Position numbers and translations under genes: made by a program. Positions 57,630 through 64,000 of a stretch of DNA of 64,000 bases are shown piece by piece (the stretch's first letter is position 1; every line of letters begins with the position of its first letter). The notes beneath the pieces are model-generated. The model ran no database searches and was not told where the DNA came from. It worked only from the letters and a program-made list of their open reading frames with translations. This DNA is from Desulfarculaceae bacterium (GTDB taxonomy: Bacteria; Desulfobacterota; Desulfarculia; Desulfarculales; Desulfarculaceae): positions 1-64,000 of the forward strand of contig JAIPDO010000007.1 in assembly GCA_021737645.1 (NCBI GenBank), written 5' to 3'.

Positions 57630-58508
57630 CTAATCCTCTTTCCGAGGCACCCGCTTGCCCTCGGGGGTGTAGTCGTAGAATCCCTTGCCCACCTTGCGGC
57701 CCAGGCGGCCCTGCTCCGCCATCTTTTCCACCAGATCGCAGCGGGCCACCAGGTCGGTCTCGCCCATGGACTGCAGGAAGCGGTCGATGAGCACGAAGGT
57801 GTCCAGGCCCGCGTTGTCCACCACCTCAAAGGGCCCGGCGGCCCAGCCATAGCCCAGGCGCATGCCTGCGTCCAGGTCTTCGGGGGTGGTTACCCCGGTG
57901 GCCACCAAATCCACCGCCTCGCGGAAAGCGGCGGCGAACACCCGGTTCATGACAAAGCCGGGGATGTCGCGCCCCACCCGTACCGGGTGCTTGCCCAGGG
58001 CGCGGATAAAGTCCATGCTCAGCTCGAAGACCTCGTCCGAGGTCTTATCCCCCTTGACCACCTCCACCAGGCCCATTAGGGGCACCGGCCCGAAAAAGTG
58101 CAAGCCCAGCACTCGCTGCGGGTGGCTGGTGGCCGCGGCCAAGCGGCTGATGGGTATGGAGGAGGTGTTGCTGGCCAGGGGGGTGCCGGGCTTGGCCAGG
58201 CGGTCCAGCTCGGCGAACAGCTCCAGCTTCAGGGACTCGATCTCCAAGGCGGCCTCGAGCACCCAATCGGCGCTCGTCGCGCTCTCCAGGCTGTCCACGG
58301 GAGTCACCCTAGCCAGCACCGCGCCGGGGTCGTCGCTGAGCAGGCCCTTGGAGGCCAGCTTGCCCACCGAGGTCTTCATGCCTTCCATGGCCCTGTCCAG
58401 GGCCTGGGGTTTCACGTCCATCAAGCTGACTTGGTGGCCCGCCTGGGCGCACACCTGAGCGATGCCCGCCCCCATGAACCCGGCTCCCACAACCAATACG
58501 CGTTGCAT
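57630..58508 (-). CDS. 3-hydroxyacyl-CoA dehydrogenase
   Basis: VLVVGAGFMGAGIAQVCAQAGHQV, GLHFFGPVPLMGLVEVV. Confidence 0.92.
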   Translation of the reverse strand: MQRVLVVGAGFMGAGIAQVCAQAGHQVSLMDVKPQALDRAMEGMKTSVGKLASKGLLSDDPGAVLARVTPVDSLESATSADWVLEAALEIESLKLELFAELDRLAKPGTPLASNTSSIPISRLAAATSHPQRVLGLHFFGPVPLMGLVEVVKGDKTSDEVFELSMDFIRALGKHPVRVGRDIPGFVMNRVFAAAFREAVDLVATGVTTPEDLDAGMRLGYGWAAGPFEVVDNAGLDTFVLIDRFLQSMGETDLVARCDLVEKMAEQGRLGRKVGKGFYDYTPEGKRVPRKED

Positions 58509-58534
58509 GTTCTCAACTCCCGCGATAGATGAAC

Positions 58535-59857
58535 TCACTCGATGGTGAACAGGCCCTGGTCGTATTCCGGCTTGTCCTTATAGCGTTTCATGAACATGCC
58601 GGGCATACGGTCCAGGCTGGCGAAAAACTGATCATCGGCCATTATGCCCGCCTGGTGCAAGGCTTTGATGATCTGCTCGGGCTTGGGCGGGCACCCCTTG
58701 ACCGCGATCATCTCCTTGATGTCCGGGTTGTCCTTGTGGGCCTGATACATGCACTTGCCCAGGAGGATGGTCTTGTTGGCTCCGGGCCGGGGCTGCATTT
58801 TCTTGCCGGTCAAGACCTCCACCTCGTCCCATGGCTCGCCGTTCCAGGTCATGGCAATGGCCGAGAGCACCGCGCCGTTGATGCCCGAGCAATAGGTGCA
58901 CAGGCTGGTGTCGTACTTGTAGTAGGAGATTCCAGAGATGCCACGCTTGGCCATGGGTGCGGGCAGGCAACCGTCTTCGGTGTAGGGAAAAGCCCAAGCG
59001 TGAAACTTGGCATGGTCCTTTACCGCCTCGCCGACCACTTCCACCGAATCCAGCTCCAGGGAGCGCCCCCGGTTGCGGGCGGCGTGGGCCAGGTGGGGCA
59101 CGCTCTGGGGTGGGTGGCCCAAAAGGTTGCATCCCACTATGTCCGCGGCCAGCACATCCCAGGAAGCGGCCAGCAGGTCGCGGCGGTGGATCACCCCGTC
59201 AAAGGCCGGGCCGTACTCCGAGGTGAAGGTGCCGTCGATGATGGTGAGTAGAGGGGGCATGGGGTCGGCCAGGCGGGAGACGTAGAAGTTGAGGTCCTTG
59301 TCCGGGTCCGCGTTGTGGCAGCGCTTGCGCGAGTTCACGTCAATCATGCCCTTGAGGTTCTTGATGCCCAGGCTGACCATGGTCTGGGCGTGGGTCTTCA
59401 TCACCGGCAGGTCGATGACGAAATCACTGGCCAATATGTCCTGGTTGAAATTGAGAACCACCCCGTCGCCCAGGTCCACTTCCTTAAAGGGACGCTGGAA
59501 GGTGTCCACCAGCTTGACCCCGTAACGGTCCCTTAGCTTGGTGTAGCCCAGGCTCTCATAGGCGTGAGCCGAGGTCTCGGTGTCGTTGGCGCGGCCCAGA
59601 ACCATGCCCTCGCCGATGGTGATGTCGCTGACTCCGTGCTCACGCAACAGGGTCACCACGTCGTTCATCAGGCGGCTGGTGGTTATCACCCCCCATTTGG
59701 GGAAATTCACCGCCTTGGTCCAAAAGACGATGTTGGGTTTTATGAAAACCTTGGCGCTTGCCGGGATGCGCTCCAGGCCGCCGCACAGCTCCACCGCCCG
59801 GCGCACCGGCTCCAAGGGCTTATCGTAACGCACCAGGGATACCAGAGGCTTGTCCAT
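58535..59857 (-). CDS. DUF362 domain protein with C-terminal Cys cluster resembling NuoB-type
   Basis: VFIKPNIVFW, LPVMKTHAQTMVSLGIKNLKG, C-terminal CTYCSG...LGKCMY...VKGCPPKPEQII. Confidence 0.82.
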   Translation of the reverse strand: MDKPLVSLVRYDKPLEPVRRAVELCGGLERIPASAKVFIKPNIVFWTKAVNFPKWGVITTSRLMNDVVTLLREHGVSDITIGEGMVLGRANDTETSAHAYESLGYTKLRDRYGVKLVDTFQRPFKEVDLGDGVVLNFNQDILASDFVIDLPVMKTHAQTMVSLGIKNLKGMIDVNSRKRCHNADPDKDLNFYVSRLADPMPPLLTIIDGTFTSEYGPAFDGVIHRRDLLAASWDVLAADIVGCNLLGHPPQSVPHLAHAARNRGRSLELDSVEVVGEAVKDHAKFHAWAFPYTEDGCLPAPMAKRGISGISYYKYDTSLCTYCSGINGAVLSAIAMTWNGEPWDEVEVLTGKKMQPRPGANKTILLGKCMYQAHKDNPDIKEMIAVKGCPPKPEQIIKALHQAGIMADDQFFASLDRMPGMFMKRYKDKPEYDQGLFTIE

Positions 59858-59953
59858 GCTTTTCTCCTTGCCGGCATGCGCCCGCCTTCTGCGCGGGCCT
59901 TATTTCATTGGATCAGCGATCGGCCTTAATCAAAACCCACATGAGGCGCCATT

Positions 59954-61024
59954 CTAGGCGTACTCTCCACTCGCTACCGCTTGGGCCTTGGCCAACAGAA
60001 TGTTCACCATGCCCCCCAGGCGGGCGAAACGGCTGTCGGCGGTTTGGCCGTGGAAGTATCGATAGTAAATCTGCTGGGCGATGACCACCAAGCGAAATAG
60101 GCCAAAGCAGTAGTAAAAGTCCATGCGATCCATCACCCGCCCGGTCAGTTGCCCATAATACTCCACCGCTTCCCAGCGGGTCAGGCAGCCAGGCAAATGG
60201 GTGATCATGGAGGCCCCTTCCACCATTTCCGGAGGGTCGTCAGCCTGCACCCAATAGGCCAGGGTGCAGGCCAGGTCCATGAGCGGGTCGCCCAGGGTAG
60301 CCATCTCCCAGTCCAGCACCCCCACGATCTTCAAAGGGTCGCCAGAATCCAGCACTACGTTGTCCAATTTCAAATCGTTGTGGATCACCGTGGAGGTGGG
60401 GCTTTCCGGCGGCATCTCGGCGGCCAGCCACTGCATCACCGCCTCGCCGTCGGGCACGTCCGGGGTGCGGGCCGCGCGGTAGCGTTTGCTCCAACCCTCA
60501 ACCTGGCGGCGCACGTAGCCCTGGGGCTTGCCGAACTCGCCCAGCCCGGCGGCCTGGTAATCCACCGCGTGCAACTCGGCCATCACCTCCACCAAACGCT
60601 GGGTTAGTCGCCTGAGTTCCGACTCGCCGAAGCCCAACTCCGGCGGAAGGCTGCGGCGCAAGATGATGCCCTCGATGCGCTCCATCACGTAAAAATGGCA
60701 GCCCATGACGGCCGGGTCCTCGCTGTAGACCAGGGGCTTGGGGCAATAGGGAAACACCGGATGCAGGGCGCTTAGCACCTTGTGCTCGCGGCTCATGTCG
60801 TGGGCGGTCTTGGCCTTGGTGCCGTGGGGAGGCCTGCGCAAGACCATCTCCCGCCCGCCCATGCGCAAAAAATAGGTGAGGTTGGAGTACCCCGACGGGA
60901 ACTGGCTGATCTCCAACTTGCCGTCCAGGCCGGGAATGCTCAGGCGCAGGAATTCTTCCAGCCGCCCGGCGTCCAACTCCTCGCCCGGCCTGACCTGGGC
61001 GGCCCGGTCCAGAAGCTCATTCAT
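59954..61024 (-). CDS. phosphotransferase (APH/ACAD10-11 kinase-domain-like)
   Basis: FPSGYSNLTYFLRMGGREMVLRRPPHGTKAKTAHDMSREHKVL, VIHNDLKLDNVVLD, VLDWEMATLGDPLMDLA; trimmed to MNELLDRAAQ. Confidence 0.9.
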   Translation of the reverse strand: MNELLDRAAQVRPGEELDAGRLEEFLRLSIPGLDGKLEISQFPSGYSNLTYFLRMGGREMVLRRPPHGTKAKTAHDMSREHKVLSALHPVFPYCPKPLVYSEDPAVMGCHFYVMERIEGIILRRSLPPELGFGESELRRLTQRLVEVMAELHAVDYQAAGLGEFGKPQGYVRRQVEGWSKRYRAARTPDVPDGEAVMQWLAAEMPPESPTSTVIHNDLKLDNVVLDSGDPLKIVGVLDWEMATLGDPLMDLACTLAYWVQADDPPEMVEGASMITHLPGCLTRWEAVEYYGQLTGRVMDRMDFYYCFGLFRLVVIAQQIYYRYFHGQTADSRFARLGGMVNILLAKAQAVASGEYA

Positions 61025-61736
61025 CCCGCGCCTCCCCTGCCCCGCTTGAGCCGAGGCCGTTCCGGCAATATCCCTGGGCCAGACCCACCACAAAATCGGC
61101 GTAGCGCTCCACGCTCACCCGGCGCTTGGCGTACTTCCAGCGTTTGAGATACCAGTCTTGCAGCATGCCTTTTATCACCGCGGCGGTGAGCTGGTGGTCC
61201 ACATCGGCGAAGACGCCTTGCCGTTTGCCCTGTTTTATGACCTCGGCGATGTGACGCTCAGTGGCCATTTCGCCCTCTTTGGCGCGCTGTTTTTCCACCT
61301 TGCCCAAATGGCGCGCCTCCATATAAGAGAAAAAGAACCAGGGCTGCATGGCCTCGCTAAGGTACAAGTGGGCGCGGATGACGGCAGCCAACTTTTCCGG
61401 CGGAGCCTCGCTGCCGGAAACCGCCTGGCCCATCACCCGCCGGGTTATGCGGCGGCCCGCCTCCTGGATCATCTCCAGCAGGGCCTCCTTACCGCCGAAG
61501 TAGTCGTAGAGCGCCCCGATGGACAGGCCGCTGGCCCTGCTCAGGTCGCGCATGGTCATGGCCTGGAAGCCCTTTTGGTTGCTCACCTTGAGGGTGGCCT
61601 GGAAGATCAGCTCCAGGTTCTTGAGCGCGGTCTGCTCCTTTTTTGCCTTGATCTCCTCGCGGTGGGCGGCCAGCATTTCCAGGCAAAAATCCCTCTGGGT
61701 CAGCTTGGCCTGGCGTTGGAACTGGCGATAGGTCAT
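61017..61736 (-). CDS. TetR-family transcriptional regulator
   Basis: GFQAMTMRDLSRASGLSIGALYDYFGGKEALLEMI HTH; ORF track 5' extension (to 62459) overlaps the ACAD gene and was rejected. Confidence 0.9.
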   Translation of the reverse strand: MTYRQFQRQAKLTQRDFCLEMLAAHREEIKAKKEQTALKNLELIFQATLKVSNQKGFQAMTMRDLSRASGLSIGALYDYFGGKEALLEMIQEAGRRITRRVMGQAVSGSEAPPEKLAAVIRAHLYLSEAMQPWFFFSYMEARHLGKVEKQRAKEGEMATERHIAEVIKQGKRQGVFADVDHQLTAAVIKGMLQDWYLKRWKYAKRRVSVERYADFVVGLAQGYCRNGLGSSGAGEARDE

Positions 61737-62941
61737 GAGAGGCCGTGCTCCGCCGCGTATTCCTTGAGTATGCGCCGGGCCACCGACACCTTGTGCACCT
61801 CGTCCACCCCATCGTAGATGCGCGCCGAGCGCTCGCCCCGGTAGAAGGCGGCCAGCACCGTGTCGTCGGTGACCCCCAGGCCGCCGTGTACCTGCACCGC
61901 CCGGTCCAGCACCCGCTGCATCACCCCGGCGGTGTAGAACTTGATCAGGGAGATGTCCTGGCGGGCCTCCTTCTGGCCGTAGTGCTCGATGCGCCAGGCG
62001 CAGTTTAGCACCATGAGCCGGGCGGCCCGCATCTCCGCGGCGCTCTCGGCTATCCATGCCTGGATGATTTGCTTGTCGGCCAAGTGCTTGCCCGGAGATA
62101 TCTCCCTGGTCAGGGCCTGGTGGCACATCATCTCCAAGGCCCGGTTGCAGATGCCGATCCAGCGCATGCAGTGGTGGATGCGGCCTGGACCCAGGCGCTC
62201 CTGGGCGATGACGAAGCCATGACCCTCTGGGCCCAACAGGTTGGCCCGGGGCACATGGCAGGATTGGTAGAGTATCTCGCCGTGGCTGTGCCAGCCCGAG
62301 CCCGCGTGGCCCATCACCGGGATGTTGCGCACCAGATTGAAGCCGGGAGTGTCGGTGGGCACGATGATCATGGAGGCCCGCAGATGACGGGGGGCATCGG
62401 GGTTGGTCACTGCCATGACGATGGCGAAGGATGCGCCGTCGGCCGAGGAGGTGAACCATTTGTGCCCGTTGATCACATAGTCATCGCCGTCGGCGACCGC
62501 CGTGGTGTCCATGAGCACCGGGTTGGAGCCGGGCTGCTCCGGCTCGGTCATGGAGAAGCAGGAGCGGATGTCTCCGGCGATAAGTGGGGCCAGGTATTTT
62601 TCCTTTTGCTCCGGGGTGCCGTATTTTATGAGAATCTCGATGTTGCCCGCGTCCGGGGCCTGGCAGCCGAACACGTACACCCCCAGGGGGTTGCGAGCCA
62701 GGGCCTCGCACACCAGCCCGTAGTCTACCAGGCCCAGGCCCACGCCCCCGTACTCCTGGGGGTGCAGAGGGGCCCAAAGTTCCATTTGCTTGACCATCTC
62801 CCGCTTGGCGGCCAGCACCGGCTCCAGCTCTTCCCAGGAGCGGTGCAGAAAATCCTGCTCCAGGGGAATGAGTTCCTTGTCCACGAACTCATTGATGAGT
62901 TCCAGGATGGTCTGGGTTTCCTCGGATATTTGAAAATCCAT
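61733..62941 (-). CDS. acyl-CoA dehydrogenase of ACAD10/11 type
   Basis: FSMTEPEQPGSNPVLMDT, LGPGRIHHCMRWIGICNRALEMM, QVHGGLGVTDDTVLAAFYRGERSARIYDGVDEVHKVSVARR. Confidence 0.92.
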   Translation of the reverse strand: MDFQISEETQTILELINEFVDKELIPLEQDFLHRSWEELEPVLAAKREMVKQMELWAPLHPQEYGGVGLGLVDYGLVCEALARNPLGVYVFGCQAPDAGNIEILIKYGTPEQKEKYLAPLIAGDIRSCFSMTEPEQPGSNPVLMDTTAVADGDDYVINGHKWFTSSADGASFAIVMAVTNPDAPRHLRASMIIVPTDTPGFNLVRNIPVMGHAGSGWHSHGEILYQSCHVPRANLLGPEGHGFVIAQERLGPGRIHHCMRWIGICNRALEMMCHQALTREISPGKHLADKQIIQAWIAESAAEMRAARLMVLNCAWRIEHYGQKEARQDISLIKFYTAGVMQRVLDRAVQVHGGLGVTDDTVLAAFYRGERSARIYDGVDEVHKVSVARRILKEYAAEHGLS

Positions 62942-62957
62942 GGCAAATCCTTCCGGC

Positions 62958-63656
62958 CTAGCGGTAGGTGATCAACTCCGGTTTCCGGTGCAATTCCAGA
63001 TGGGCGGTGGAGTTGAACAGGGAAAGGGAAAAGTCGCGGTCATTGTAAAAAAAGCTGCTAAGGGAGGCGTTCTTGATGACCCAGGTCAGGCGCAGGGCGG
63101 TTTCATCGTCCAGCCCCAGGGCCAAGCGCAGGGCTGCGGAGATAGACCCACCCGAGCTGAACACCAATACTGTCTTGCCCCGGCCGTTGTCCGCCCACAC
63201 CTGCTCCAGGGCCGTGCGGCTGCGGGCCAAAAACGCCTGCCACGCCTCTCCCTGGTCCAAGGTATAGCGCCCGGATATCCAGCGGCGCATGGCCCCTTCG
63301 TAAACGGTCTGAAAGGCCTTGCGGTCGTCGAACATATGGGGCGCGGCCTGGACCACGGCCGGGTCTTCCTTTTGCATGGCCGGTAGCAGGGCCTTGATGA
63401 TGGGGCCGGAGTCATATTCGTTGAACTCGGGCAGCACCCTGAGCGGCGGCGGTGCGGGCAGCGCGGCCAACGCGGCCCGGGCGGTGTCCTGTTGCCGGGA
63501 CATGGTGCCGCAATAGGCGGCGTCAAAGGTAAGGCCCAGGTTGGCCAGGTGCTCGCCGGTCAGGGCCGATTGGCGCAGGCCCAGGTCCGAGAGCCGGTCG
63601 TAGTTGTCCTGGCCGAAAGACGCCTGACCGTGGCGCATCATGTATAAAACGCTCAT
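62958..63656 (-). CDS. histidine phosphatase (phosphoglycerate mutase-like) family protein
   Basis: LYMMRHGQASFGQDNYDRLSDLG (RHG motif), VFSSGGSISAAL; trimmed to MSVLYMMRHG. Confidence 0.88.
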   Translation of the reverse strand: MSVLYMMRHGQASFGQDNYDRLSDLGLRQSALTGEHLANLGLTFDAAYCGTMSRQQDTARAALAALPAPPPLRVLPEFNEYDSGPIIKALLPAMQKEDPAVVQAAPHMFDDRKAFQTVYEGAMRRWISGRYTLDQGEAWQAFLARSRTALEQVWADNGRGKTVLVFSSGGSISAALRLALGLDDETALRLTWVIKNASLSSFFYNDRDFSLSLFNSTAHLELHRKPELITYR

Positions 63657-63740
63657 GCCGAATGGGTTCTCCCCGGCCCTGAGGCCGTTTGGCTTGTAGC
63701 TGAATTTAGCCACGTCTGAGCTGGGATTGCAACTATTTTC

Positions 63741-63754
63741 CGAGCGATCGTTCG
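63741..63754. promoter_or_regulatory. candidate TetR operator CGAGCGATCGTTCG
   Basis: near-palindrome (6/7 pairs) in the divergent promoter between the histidine phosphatase/ACAD/TetR operon (-) and etfB-like gene (+). Confidence 0.4.
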
Positions 63755-63830
63755 TTTTTTATTGGCAGAGGCCGAGCCATGCCCTACACTAGTTGTGAGA
63801 GATTCATCCCGGGCACAGGCGAGGGGAGCC

Positions 63831-64000
63831 ATGCGCATTCTGGCGTGTATCAAACAGGTGTGGGAGCCGGAGAGTCTGTTCAGCCTCCAGGGAGCCGAGT
63901 TGCGCCCCCGCCCTCCCCTGCGCCGCAAGATAAGCTCCTATGACGAGCTGGCCCTGGAGGAGGCCCTGCGCCTGAAGGACCGTCTGCCGCAGGTGCGGGT
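63831..64000 (+). CDS. electron transfer flavoprotein beta subunit, 3'-truncated by window end
   Basis: my translation from ATG 63831: MRILACIKQVWEPESLFSLQGAELRPRPPLRRKISSYDELALEEALRLKD; aggggag RBS. Confidence 0.75.
   Translation, partial: MRILACIKQVWEPESLFSLQGAELRPRPPLRRKISSYDELALEEALRLKDRLPQVR

Noticed and set aside
61737-62459. N-terminal extension of the TetR ORF (480 aa)
   Set aside because: The extension is out of frame within the ACAD gene and low complexity. MTYRQFQRQA at 61736 is the sensible start, with a 4-nt overlap.
1-64000. CRISPR arrays, tRNA/rRNA genes, transposases, prophage
   Set aside because: None recognised by eye. Small RNAs cannot be excluded without covariance-model searches.

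Overview
The window is a GC-rich bacterial segment with about 56 supported protein-coding genes and almost no mobile DNA. The gene content resembles an anaerobic, Desulfobacterota-type degrader, but that taxonomy is inference. It is dominated by acyl-CoA catabolism: six acyl-CoA dehydrogenases (ACADs), several enoyl-CoA hydratases, hydroxyacyl-CoA dehydrogenases and thiolases, and three acyl-CoA ligase-like proteins. It also carries two branched-chain-type ABC transporters, one TAXI-TRAP transporter, and six transcription factors (three paralogous GntR, plus IclR, MerR and TetR). A long minus-strand block (about 0.16-17.6 kb) runs GntR, ECH, ACAD, carboxyltransferase, B12 subunit, mutase, HMGCS-like/DUF35, thiolase, HBDH, ACAD, acyl-CoA ligase, then 2-oxoacid oxidoreductase with flavoprotein and ferredoxin. 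The most interesting observations are: (1) a recurrent palindrome TAACGCAWTGCGTTA upstream of several transcription units, in two loci preceded by a half-site exactly 20 bp away, alongside three GntR paralogs whose recognition helix lacks the usual arginines; (2) two lipoate-ligase-like paralogs facing each other around a cupin and a NifU/IscU-like scaffold, with no lipoyl-domain protein in the window; (3) a split ACAD10/11-like module (small-molecule kinase, ACAD, histidine phosphatase) that suggests 4-hydroxyacyl-CoA catabolism; (4) a thiolase next to an HMG-CoA-synthase-like/DUF35 fusion that appears to have lost its catalytic residues; (5) a DUF362 protein with a NuoB-like cysteine pattern at its C-terminus. 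No tRNA, rRNA, CRISPR array or transposase was recognised. All homology calls were made by reading motifs; no database search was run.
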